Source: Alphaproteobacteria bacterium (GTDB taxonomy: Bacteria; Pseudomonadota; Alphaproteobacteria; Rhizobiales; Rhizobiaceae). Taken from it: DNA of 64,000 nt. Numbering within the stretch: the stretch's first letter is position 1; every line of letters begins with the position of its first letter. Under the pieces are notes generated by a model. It saw nothing but the letters and a program-made list of their open reading frames with translations. It searched no databases and was not told the DNA's origin. Positions 28,263 to 37,059 of the stretch are shown here, in pieces. Made by a program: the position numbers and the translations under genes. The stretch is from the NCBI GenBank assembly GCA_024742485.1, contig JANSYK010000001.1:620001-684000 (forward strand), in the 5' to 3' direction.

Positions 28263-28520
28263 TTCCCATTGGGTGTCACATCCGCTCCATATCATGCCTA
28301 TCTTGGTGGCGTTTTTAGTGTGCTGTATGTCGTTGGGGGTAGCTGGGCCATCGTTCGCATGGGTGCAGCCAACACCGCACTCTTGGTTGTTTGCGGTCAA
28401 GTGCAATCGGGCGTTGTTCTCGACATTATGGATGTGGAACATATTCCGAATTGGGAGTTGTTTTCGGGCGTCGTTTTGATTCTTGGTGGTGTGGTTCTTA
28501 TCCAGCGCCAGCGACGATAG
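28263..28520 (+). pseudogene. Remnant of a YdcZ/DUF606-type DMT permease, C-terminal half
   Basis: The plus frame ending at TAG 28518-28520 encodes three to four hydrophobic segments with the YdcZ C-terminal pattern: APYHAYLGGVFSVLYVVGG, RMGAANTALLVVCGQVQSGVVLD and a final LILGGVVLIQRQRR. YdcZ proteins are about 140-150 residues; only about 85 family-like residues remain. The frame could start at TTG 28185, but that upstream part is exactly antisense to the LysR remnant and does not resemble a permease. The 5' half is therefore gone. A truncated product might still be made, but function is unlikely. Confidence 0.65.
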
Positions 28521-28681
28521 GAAATCACACGTCAGCGTGCGTCGTCTCCTTCTCGAACCGAATGCTTTGTGGAAACGCCGACAAAACCGGTTGAGAATCA
28601 GAACTATGGAACAACCGTACTGGCCGGATGATAATATCAGGACGTCAACCTGGGACATGAAACACGCCCCCGCGATGCTGC

Positions 28682-31600
28682 CTAATAGTCCTTTTCGTAG
28701 AAGATTCCGGCCTTGGTCTCGCCGTCGGAACTCGCCTCTCCCCGCGCCTTCAGATTGCCGGTCAGGTCCACGTCAATCGTCACCTTTCCGGAGCTGCCGG
28801 ACAGGCCCTTTTCGACATTGATATAGGTTCGGTCATTGAGATAGCTTCCGATTCCGAGAGCCGCACCGCCACCGGCCTCATCGGGAATAATGTCGACATC
28901 CGCGAAACCGCCCAGACTGCGCAGTCGGCCCAACAGACCTTCACCGGAATTCACGCCGCTCAACTGTGAAACCGCATTGGCCAACTGGGCGATTTGAAGG
29001 GGAGACAGTTTCGACAGATCCTTGCCAAAAAACAGCTTTGCCAGGATTTCATCCTGCGGAACGGTCGGGACGGACGTAAAGGATATCTCCGGCGCCGATG
29101 CGGTTCCTCCAATCACGATGGAGTAAGATGCGCCGCTCACGGTTGTTGTCGTCCGGAAATTCAAACGGGGGATCATTGGTCCATCGAACACGATTGATCC
29201 AAGATCGAAATCGAACCGTCTGGTCAAGATGTCAAGCCGACCCCTGATCAGATCAAACCGCCCCTTCGCGCGCGGTGACGTGGTGGAACCGGTGACCTGA
29301 ATCGATCCTCCGAATTCTGCGTCAATGCCGCGTCCCCTGACAAAAATGCGCGATGGCGCCGAAACCGTGAGATCAAGCTGCAGGGCACCACCCGATTGAC
29401 CGCCGCCGCCATCGTCGCCCCGCGGTGCGAGTTCACGTGCCTGTTCGGCGACGGCGGCCGACGCATGCAGATGTTTGACGTTCACCTGGGGTATGGACGC
29501 CGGTAGCTGTTCAGGAATGGCGATGTCAGTGCGTTGAAGGGTGACAGTACCGCCGATCGCACCGGCCCGCATCAGGGCCCCGCTAATGCTCATATCGGCG
29601 TCAAACTGTGTCGTGAGAATTTCTCCATTGCTGTACGTCCCATCGGACACGGTGATCGTCAGATCAGCGGGCAAGCCACTGGCGGGGTCGACATCCACAT
29701 AGCCTGCAACCACCAGCTTGCCCTTGGATCCTATTCTGCCGTTGAAACTGGAAATGTTTGCGCGTGTGCCGTCAAAGTCGACCTGCGCGGCAATGTCCCG
29801 AATGGTCAATGCCGAGTTTTCTTCTATGAGGGTTGCATTGCTGGTGCTCAAGCTGCCCTTGATCCGGGGCGCCTGGGCAGTGCCCTGAACCGTCAGGAAA
29901 ACATCCACTTGCCCTTCCAGCAGGATACCGGATTCCGATAAGGGAATTCCGGCGAATTCAAACGGCGCGCTGCCGTTCAGCGTCAGATCAAGTGACGGCC
30001 CGTTGCTGATATTCACCGACCCGCCAGCCGTCAGACTCATGCCGCCGCCGGTCGCCTTGGCATTCATCTTAAGCTGGTTCGATGCGAACGTACCTGAAGA
30101 ATCAATGCCGATCGACGGAATACGGGCCTCACGTGTTGCCGCAACAGAAAAATTCACAACAGACAAATCATAGACGACATTTGGGTCGGATGGAGAGCCG
30201 GTGATGCGCGCATTTGCATTGATCGTGCCGGCCTGCCCGAGACCTGCCGGTGCGACATCTTCAAGCGAACCGAGCGGGAACCCCTGAACATTGACATCGA
30301 TTGAAAGCTGGTCGCCGGCCGCACCAGAGACGGTGACACGTCCCTGCCCCACGCGCAGCGTCACCGTTTCAATGCGGGTGGCGCTGTCCACAAGCGTGAT
30401 TGTCGCCGGTTCCGTGAGTTCGACCGGGATCGATGAAATCCGTCCGCTGACCCGTGTCAACTCGACGGACGTCGTTCCATGCTGGGACGACACCTCACCG
30501 ACAACGGACAGAGGATCATTCTCCAATGTGCCATCAACAGAAAACCGAAGCGCTTGCAGACCACCGGTCACACGCGATGTCACATTGCGAATCGCCGTTC
30601 CCGAAACGGACACGGCCGCGGTGTTGACGGTTGTATCAATGGACAAATCATTTTGCGGATCGATGATCTGCGCCACAATGTCGGTTCCCGACAACTGGAC
30701 CGCCCCCAGGTCGAGTGTCTGGGAGTTCAGCTCTGCCCGGACCGACTGCACCGCGTTTTGCTCGGAAAACTCCACAGTTCCCTGGAGTGCGCCGGACAAC
30801 CCCTCCTGCAGCAGAAGCGGACCAAGATCGGCGAGTGACGACACATTCAGATCAAGAGAACCGACAAGAATTCCGGAAGCATTGGCCTGGAGACGACCGT
30901 TGGCGCTTGCGCCGGGCACAACCAGATCAAGCGTTTCGATCACCGGTGCGCCATTGGGTCCGGCCATCACATCAGCGGCCACTGAGATCGGCTGATTTTC
31001 ATACCGGCCGTTGAGTTTCAGATTGGCGCTAGGGCCGGTCGATCCGGCAACGCCATTGGCCTCCACAGTCAGTCCTTCAAGCGGTTTTTCGAGGATGGTG
31101 ATCCCGTCACCCTCGGCACGAATGTCGAATTGCGGCGCATCGGGCGTTCCGCTCAATGCAATTGTCGCCTCCAGCCCTCCACTCAAACCCTCATTGAGGC
31201 TGGCAAGACGAGCCAGTGACAGTTCCCCGTCAATCTGCAGGGCATCCGGGGCAACCCGGCCCTTGGCCGAAGCCTGCAGATTTCCGCTTTCGACCGTCAC
31301 ATCTGACAAAATCAGAACACCGTCATCTTCTCTGCCCAGCCGACCGGCAATTTGCGCCGGCTGCTGACCAAACACCCCATTCCACGGTGCCGTCCCGAGT
31401 GCGTTCACCGTTGAAGCAAACCGCAGATCGAATTCGTTTTGCACCAGATCGTACTGACCCGTAACCTCCGCGTTGAGCTGCTGGGATGACAGCACGGACT
31501 TATCGATGGTCAGGACCCCAGCGCTGATTTCCGCGCTGACATCGGCATTGACGGATCCGGCGAGCAGTGAATCCAGGCTCTCATTGCCGGTGGAAATCGA

Positions 31601-32863
31601 TGCCAGCTGCATCGACAACTCGGCGGGGCCGGAACCGGAAAGGAAATCGATCGAAGAAGAACGACCGCTCAGCCTGGCATCGGATACGGAGCGGCTGCCA
31701 TCCGAGAAGGATTTCATCGTGCCGTTCAAAGCCCAGTCAGCTTTTTCAAGGGTACCCTTCAGTGAAGTTGAAATCTGAGTGTATCCGACAGACAGTGTCG
31801 TATCGCTTGACAGATCGAGCGCGATTTCGCTGTCAGCTGCTCCGAATGTCAGATCGGCCTCGAGGTCGACTTCATCGGTATCGGCCAACACATGACCCGA
31901 TGCAGTGATACTCACGAGAGCAGACCGGGCGGAAAAAGTCTCGATCCGATAGGTGTTTTTTCCATCCCGTTCTGCCGACAGTTCAATTTGTGTATTCCCG
32001 GCGACAAAAGGTGTTGCGACAGGCGGAACCAGTGGCGCCAATTGCCCGGACAGCGTTCCGCGAACGACCTGTTTTTCGTCGGTTATGGACAGCGACACGG
32101 CGCCATCTACGGTCTTTCGCCCATCGAGATTGACGGCAAGTGTCGCCTGCCAGTTGTCCAGCGGCCCCGCGCCGGCCAGCGTGATGTCGACGGCAGGCAA
32201 GCCATAAATATCGATCATGCGTGCCAGCAAACCGTCAGCCGGCTCGCGGACCGCAAGATCGAGCTGCAGTTCATTGCTCTCCGGCGATACTTTCCAATTG
32301 GATGTAATCTCCCCGGACTTTCCGTCAATGCGAACGAGCTCAAGTGCACCGGAAAGATCCACCGGATCCGCATCCAGAAGGACTGACCCGGTAAGCTGAA
32401 GCTTTGCTGCCTCGCCCAGTACGGGTTCCTCGAGCGCGATGGTTCGCACAAAAATATTGTCGACCCGTGCCTGAACCTGCGGCAACCCGAATCCGCCGGA
32501 TTGTGTCGACGTTTCACCGGCTGCCGGCTTTCGCAAAACGTCGACCATACCGACCGAGAGACGCGATGCGCTGATCTTCCCGGTCAGCAAGCTCCAGCGG
32601 GACAGGTCGGTCTCGACATCGCGTACAGTCAACCAGGTCCCGTCTGCATCGCTTATCGAAACCGAATCCACCGTCGATGTCCCACTGAGAACGCCACCCA
32701 GACCGGAAATCTCGATCTTTGTGTCGGCTGAACTGGCAAAGGAATTGATGATGGAGGCCGTCATCCGCAGACCAGGACCGGTCCCGAGCATCGCCAGAAC
32801 AATCATGACCAGCGCCACGACTACGGCAAGACAGATGATCACAAAGCGAAGCGGGCGTTTCAT
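28682..32863 (-). CDS. tamB: Translocation and assembly module subunit TamB (DUF490)
   Basis: A very long (about 1393 residues) inner-membrane-anchored periplasmic protein. An N-terminal helix (about 7-29) is followed by the AsmA-like start, where each segment alternates hydrophobic and polar residues as in a beta-groove, and the C-terminal DUF490 domain (about the last 350 residues). It forms a lipid-carrying bridge to the outer membrane and works with the Omp85 protein TamA. ATG 32863 is preferred; an ATG at 32893 exists, but a TATATT -10-like box lies right before it (32894-32899), which fits a transcript starting downstream of that codon. tamA lies on the same strand about 1.9 kb upstream, separated by two GST genes on the other strand. 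Confidence 0.92.
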   Translation of the reverse strand: MKRPLRFVIICLAVVVALVMIVLAMLGTGPGLRMTASIINSFASSADTKIEISGLGGVLSGTSTVDSVSISDADGTWLTVRDVETDLSRWSLLTGKISASRLSVGMVDVLRKPAAGETSTQSGGFGLPQVQARVDNIFVRTIALEEPVLGEAAKLQLTGSVLLDADPVDLSGALELVRIDGKSGEITSNWKVSPESNELQLDLAVREPADGLLARMIDIYGLPAVDITLAGAGPLDNWQATLAVNLDGRKTVDGAVSLSITDEKQVVRGTLSGQLAPLVPPVATPFVAGNTQIELSAERDGKNTYRIETFSARSALVSITASGHVLADTDEVDLEADLTFGAADSEIALDLSSDTTLSVGYTQISTSLKGTLEKADWALNGTMKSFSDGSRSVSDARLSGRSSSIDFLSGSGPAELSMQLASISTGNESLDSLLAGSVNADVSAEISAGVLTIDKSVLSSQQLNAEVTGQYDLVQNEFDLRFASTVNALGTAPWNGVFGQQPAQIAGRLGREDDGVLILSDVTVESGNLQASAKGRVAPDALQIDGELSLARLASLNEGLSGGLEATIALSGTPDAPQFDIRAEGDGITILEKPLEGLTVEANGVAGSTGPSANLKLNGRYENQPISVAADVMAGPNGAPVIETLDLVVPGASANGRLQANASGILVGSLDLNVSSLADLGPLLLQEGLSGALQGTVEFSEQNAVQSVRAELNSQTLDLGAVQLSGTDIVAQIIDPQNDLSIDTTVNTAAVSVSGTAIRNVTSRVTGGLQALRFSVDGTLENDPLSVVGEVSSQHGTTSVELTRVSGRISSIPVELTEPATITLVDSATRIETVTLRVGQGRVTVSGAAGDQLSIDVNVQGFPLGSLEDVAPAGLGQAGTINANARITGSPSDPNVVYDLSVVNFSVAATREARIPSIGIDSSGTFASNQLKMNAKATGGGMSLTAGGSVNISNGPSLDLTLNGSAPFEFAGIPLSESGILLEGQVDVFLTVQGTAQAPRIKGSLSTSNATLIEENSALTIRDIAAQVDFDGTRANISSFNGRIGSKGKLVVAGYVDVDPASGLPADLTITVSDGTYSNGEILTTQFDADMSISGALMRAGAIGGTVTLQRTDIAIPEQLPASIPQVNVKHLHASAAVAEQARELAPRGDDGGGGQSGGALQLDLTVSAPSRIFVRGRGIDAEFGGSIQVTGSTTSPRAKGRFDLIRGRLDILTRRFDFDLGSIVFDGPMIPRLNFRTTTTVSGASYSIVIGGTASAPEISFTSVPTVPQDEILAKLFFGKDLSKLSPLQIAQLANAVSQLSGVNSGEGLLGRLRSLGGFADVDIIPDEAGGGAALGIGSYLNDRTYINVEKGLSGSSGKVTIDVDLTGNLKARGEASSDGETKAGIFYEKDY

Positions 32864-33032
32864 TTTGGGTCCATTCAAGGGATTCGCACCCATAATATAG
32901 TGTATTTTGTTCCTAAACGTATGGGATCATTCTTGCCCCGGCCTGCCGGCAGCCCGATTGGTCGCGTTTGCGGACCATGGACCAGATTGACCGAACACTT
33001 TCAATTGCTGACAAACGAACTAGGATCGGGCC

Positions 33033-33770
33033 ATGGATGACCTCGTTCTCTATGATCATGCTGGTTCGATCTGCTCACAGATGGCCAGACTGGCTCTGGT
33101 CGAAAAAGAGCTTCGCTTCACGCGGCACCAGATCGACATCATGGAGACAAATCAGCAGTTCGAACCATGGTACGTCGCCCTGAATCCCAAGGCTGTCGTT
33201 CCCACGCTGAAAATCAGTGAACGGGTGGTGACCGACACCCTTTGCATCGTCAATACAGTACAGGATATGCCCGGCCCCGATCTGTCTGGAGACAGCACAA
33301 CGCAGTCCTGGCTCAAGGACATCATGGCCTTGCATTACGGCGTTCTGTTGTACCGAAACCGCCTGGATCCGAACGGAACTGCAAGACAGATCGTGGCACG
33401 CGGACACTTTCTGGAAGACCTGCTTCATCGGCGACCTGATCTTGCTGCCTTGATCGAAACACGGCTGGAGGGCAATCGCCGTTTTCAGGCCCTGCTCGCA
33501 GACCCGGAGGGAATCGAACGGCACGTTGCCTCAGCGCGTAATCTCGTTGACCGACTTGCCGGAACCCTCAAGACCCGATCGTACGTGGCCGGTGAGACCT
33601 ATTCGCTGGCCGATTGCTTCGCAACGGCCGCACTGGCGCGCTTCAAGATCCACGGATTTTCTGGCTGGTGGGCCGATACGTCCGTTGCCGACTACTATGC
33701 ACGCATGAAGCAGCGGCCAAGCTTCGCCGAAGCTCAGGTCATAGATTCCGGAACGGAACGAGACCTTTGA
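33033..33770 (+). CDS. Glutathione S-transferase family protein, tetrachlorohydroquinone-dehalogenase (PcpC)-like
   Basis: A 245-residue cytosolic GST. The N-terminal thioredoxin fold carries a catalytic-type SICSQ motif (Ser12, Cys14) and the cis-proline segment NPKAVVPTLKISERVVTDT. These and the spacing resemble PcpC-like and zeta-class GSTs, where this cysteine performs glutathione-dependent dehalogenation or isomerisation. The C-terminal all-helical domain follows, with the N-cap motif YSLADCFATAALAR. It lies 4 nt upstream of a second, longer GST, so they form an operon. The pair is on the strand opposite to tamA and tamB, between them. A specific substrate cannot be named. Confidence 0.83.
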   Translation: MDDLVLYDHAGSICSQMARLALVEKELRFTRHQIDIMETNQQFEPWYVALNPKAVVPTLKISERVVTDTLCIVNTVQDMPGPDLSGDSTTQSWLKDIMALHYGVLLYRNRLDPNGTARQIVARGHFLEDLLHRRPDLAALIETRLEGNRRFQALLADPEGIERHVASARNLVDRLAGTLKTRSYVAGETYSLADCFATAALARFKIHGFSGWWADTSVADYYARMKQRPSFAEAQVIDSGTERDL

Positions 33771-33774
33771 GCCA

Positions 33775-34776
33775 ATGGATGACCTGTTCAATCACCGCCG
33801 GAACCTGGCCAACGTACCGCTGACGGATCCGGACAAGAACCGCATCATTGGCAACGGCGCACCCCGGTTCGAGCTCTATCACTTTGCTCTTTCCGTCTGT
33901 TCCCAGAAGGTGCGCACCTGTCTGGCAGAAAAAGATGTTTCCTATATCGCCCATGACATCAACATTCAGCCGGGGAACTACCATCCCGACTATATCCGCC
34001 TGCGTCTTCTGGGTCAGGCCGGACGGAGCATGGCGCGCGGGTATACCGGGCGCTCCAGCGTCGAGAGCGAGGGATTTGATCCAGCGGTGGTTCCCACATT
34101 GCTGGATCTGGAACAGGCGATGGTGCTCGTCGACAGTGTCAAGATCTGCGCCCATGTCGACGCCGTATGCGCCGGCGGCACCAAATTGATCCCGGCGACA
34201 CTCAAACAATCCATCGACTCCGAAATTGCCATTGTCGATGCCACACCACATGTGGCCATCCTTTACGGTGCACATCCCGATGGTGACTTTCGGCCGGAGC
34301 GGATCCGGTCCGTGATGCCAGGTGTACACGACCGCAAGATCGCCAAACTGCAGCAGGCATTGGAACAGGCGCGTGGCGATCCAGAAATTGAAGCAGCCAT
34401 TGAAGCCAAGATCAGCAAGGAAAGAGCCGGCAAATCGCATGTCGCCAGACCGGAGGCCATGCGCGCCTCAGTCGACGACATCATCGACACTGTCGCGGCG
34501 CTCAACGACCGGCTTGACGACGCAAGACGATGGGTGTGTGGGGAGGTTTTCACGATGGCTGATGTGCAGTGGGCGGTTTCACTGTTCCGCCTCAAGTGGA
34601 TCGGCATGGCGTTTTGCTGGACTGGCGGTCATACCCTTAACACCAAGTCCCGGCCAAACGTCGAGCGTTACGCTTCGCGCCTGTTTGACCGTCAATCCTT
34701 TCGCGAAGCCGTCATCCATTGGCCGGGCGTTCCGAGATCGGAATATGTCATGGAGCACTATCGGGACGAATCGTAG
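33775..34776 (+). CDS. Glutathione S-transferase family protein, long form
   Basis: A 333-residue GST-like protein, about 90 residues longer than usual. An N-terminal extension (about 1-32) precedes the thioredoxin fold with SVCSQKVR (Ser40, Cys42), matching the SxCSQ site of the gene before it. The cis-proline region FDPAVVPTLLD follows a longer loop. The C-terminal helical domain has the FTMADVQWAVSLFRLKWIG cap region. It begins 4 nt after the first GST stop and ends 8 nt before the tamA stop on the other strand. The two GSTs probably act in one pathway or as a heteromer; this is inference from coupling. Confidence 0.8.
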   Translation: MDDLFNHRRNLANVPLTDPDKNRIIGNGAPRFELYHFALSVCSQKVRTCLAEKDVSYIAHDINIQPGNYHPDYIRLRLLGQAGRSMARGYTGRSSVESEGFDPAVVPTLLDLEQAMVLVDSVKICAHVDAVCAGGTKLIPATLKQSIDSEIAIVDATPHVAILYGAHPDGDFRPERIRSVMPGVHDRKIAKLQQALEQARGDPEIEAAIEAKISKERAGKSHVARPEAMRASVDDIIDTVAALNDRLDDARRWVCGEVFTMADVQWAVSLFRLKWIGMAFCWTGGHTLNTKSRPNVERYASRLFDRQSFREAVIHWPGVPRSEYVMEHYRDES

Positions 34777-34784
34777 CAACTGTG

Positions 34785-36692
34785 TCAGAACGCCTGTCCG
34801 AGGCCAAGATAGAAGCCGAATCCGGGTTCACCCGAAATCTTGTTCAGCGGAACCGCCACATCCAGCCGGAGCGGTCCGACCGGTGTCAGATACCGCACGC
34901 CCGCTCCAACACCGGTGTACCATGTGCCGTTTTCACCCGGTATGGCCGACGCAAAGGCGCCGCCGCTGTCAACAAAGGCTGCAAGGCCGATCGTATCGGT
35001 GACACTGAAACGCACTTCGGCCGAGGCCTCGGCAAAGGACAGACCGCCTGTCGGCTGGCCGCCGCTTCTCGGTCCGGCAACCTGATAGTTGTATCCGCGG
35101 ATCGATCCACCACCACCCGCATAGAATCGCCGGTCAGCCGGAATATCGGCAAGGTCAGAGCCAACAATCGTTCCAGCGGCGACCCGGCCGGCAAGCACAA
35201 CGGTTCGCGCCTCATTGACTGCGCGGTATGTGCTGAACGCGGCACGGGTTTTGAAGAAGGCATTGCTGTTGTTGAGATCGTATGAGGGTTCACCATAAAG
35301 CAACACCCGGTATCCGCTCGTCGGATTCAGCTTGTTGTCGCGGGTATCGCGGACGATCTGCGTCGGCAGAGAGATGATTGAAGCGACGCTCGGTCCGACA
35401 GTTTCATCGAAGCGCGCATATTCGTATTTGAGGTCGATCTCACCGGTCGTCGTTTTGCTGAACTCGTGTTCAAAACCAACACTGCCACCAACGGACTGCT
35501 TCTGAAATGCCTCGGTGTTCTGGAGCTGAATTTCGGCTGTCGAGCGGAAGGACGTCATTGGACCCCACACACCGGGTTTCTTGAACGTTGCCGCAATGTG
35601 ATAATCCAACCCGGTCGAAAAATTCGACCTCCCGATGCCGGTCACGCCGCCTTCGATGCGAAAACTCTCGGCATGACCGAACAGGTTTCGGTGCGTCCAG
35701 AACCCCTCGAATCCCAACCCGTCCGTTGTCGCGGCCGTAACGCCAACACCAAAGGTCTTGCTCTTGCGCTCGCTGACGGTGATGGTGATCGGCAGCGATC
35801 CATCGGCCGCCAATTGATCGGCTTCCTCGATGATCACACTGTCGAACACGCCAAGCGCGCGCAGGCGGGTGCCGGCATCCGCCAGAACCTGCGGACTGAA
35901 CCGCGCGCCGCGCTGTATATCGGCCTGCCGTATGATGAATTGCGGATCGACGTCTTCAGCACCAACGACAGTCACGGTGCCGAAGACCGCACTGGCGCCT
36001 GAATCCAGCCGGATGCGAACCTCCAAGGTGTCGGTATCGTGGTCGGCAGTCAGCGTACTTTGACTGATTGTCGCGAAGGGATATCCGTCATCACGCCACG
36101 CCGAGACAAGTTTTCGACCCGCCTCCACGACACGCTCCGAACTCGCCAGCTCACCCGCGACGACGCCGTAGTCGGCAAGATCGATCGCCTGCCCGGATGT
36201 CGTTGCAGCATCGGGTTGGGAAAATGTGAAGACCGGACCGGCGATCACATGAATGGAAACGTTGGCCTGGCCACCGCGATTGAGAACAGCGTCAATTGGA
36301 ACGGTCTCGAACGGTCGTCCATTGATGAGAATGGCCACCGTACCGCCATACAGCGCTTTGGCATAGAGAGCAGCCACCAGCCGGCGCTTGTCGTTTCGGG
36401 CTTTGCTCAAGAGACCGATTGTGCCGGAAACCGGCTTGTCCTTCTCACTGACCAGCAGAGAGATCGAATCAAGGGATTCCTTCAATTCAGGATCATTCGT
36501 GGTAAGCGTGACGTCATAGCGTACCGGATCAGGAACCTCTTCGGTAACCTGCTCGGTCTCCTTTTCGCCCCACAGATGCACGCCGAAGAGTTTGAATGCC
36601 GACGCCGGTGAAACGGACAGCAGGACACTGACAGTCGCTCCGAGAGCGGCCGCCTTTGCCAATCTGATCGCTGAGTTTCGACGGTCGTTCAT
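34785..36692 (-). CDS. tamA: Autotransporter assembly complex protein TamA (Omp85 family)
   Basis: A 635-residue outer-membrane barrel protein of the BamA/TamA family. ATG 36692 is chosen over two upstream TTG codons. A signal peptide is followed by POTRA-type domains (about 60-300, ending with the PITITVSERKSKTFGVGV transition) and a 16-strand-type barrel with GGGSIRGYNYQ, the conserved lid-lock loop, and a C-terminal phenylalanine as the assembly signal. With TamB it moves lipids or assembles outer-membrane proteins. It is on the same strand as tamB, but a GST pair on the opposite strand sits between them. Confidence 0.92.
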   Translation of the reverse strand: MNDRRNSAIRLAKAAALGATVSVLLSVSPASAFKLFGVHLWGEKETEQVTEEVPDPVRYDVTLTTNDPELKESLDSISLLVSEKDKPVSGTIGLLSKARNDKRRLVAALYAKALYGGTVAILINGRPFETVPIDAVLNRGGQANVSIHVIAGPVFTFSQPDAATTSGQAIDLADYGVVAGELASSERVVEAGRKLVSAWRDDGYPFATISQSTLTADHDTDTLEVRIRLDSGASAVFGTVTVVGAEDVDPQFIIRQADIQRGARFSPQVLADAGTRLRALGVFDSVIIEEADQLAADGSLPITITVSERKSKTFGVGVTAATTDGLGFEGFWTHRNLFGHAESFRIEGGVTGIGRSNFSTGLDYHIAATFKKPGVWGPMTSFRSTAEIQLQNTEAFQKQSVGGSVGFEHEFSKTTTGEIDLKYEYARFDETVGPSVASIISLPTQIVRDTRDNKLNPTSGYRVLLYGEPSYDLNNSNAFFKTRAAFSTYRAVNEARTVVLAGRVAAGTIVGSDLADIPADRRFYAGGGGSIRGYNYQVAGPRSGGQPTGGLSFAEASAEVRFSVTDTIGLAAFVDSGGAFASAIPGENGTWYTGVGAGVRYLTPVGPLRLDVAVPLNKISGEPGFGFYLGLGQAF

Positions 36693-37059
36693 CAACAAAC
36701 GCAGTGCAGGACGATGAACGCAGACAGATCACCATCCCATTCAGGGATCCATCCCGTCACGAATCTCCCCGAACCGACCTGCTCACCCTTCCTTGCCCAC
36801 AATATCGGTGGCCCCGCCAGACCGGCGGAAACCTTCACTTCAATCATTAGCCCGGATGTGGCCTGACGGCCAAGTGCCGGAACGCAATACACATCCGCCG
36901 CGCCAGTCGCTTTGCCGCTACAGGCGCCGTTCATTGCAACCGATAATAAGCGTCAATCGTCACCAAATCCTAACCAAGCCCGTTAGGCATCGATTGATCA
37001 AAGGGCGTGAAAGAACCCCGCTCCAGGTCTTGCCACTCATCGGTCACCTGAAAGGCAGT
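36693..37059. other. Upstream region of tamA; only a doubtful small frame
   Basis: About 367 bp between the 3' end of the HPPD-like gene and tamA. A minus-strand frame of 80 codons (36692-36934) ends with a TGA overlapping the tamA start codon, which could suggest coupling, but its sequence has no recognisable features, is cysteine- and tryptophan-rich for its size, and lacks a ribosome site. I leave it uncalled. The tamA promoter is probably here. Confidence 0.4.

Noticed and set aside
36692-36934. An 80-codon frame overlapping the tamA start
   Set aside because: The overlap is suggestive, but there is no ribosome site or recognisable sequence; more likely chance.
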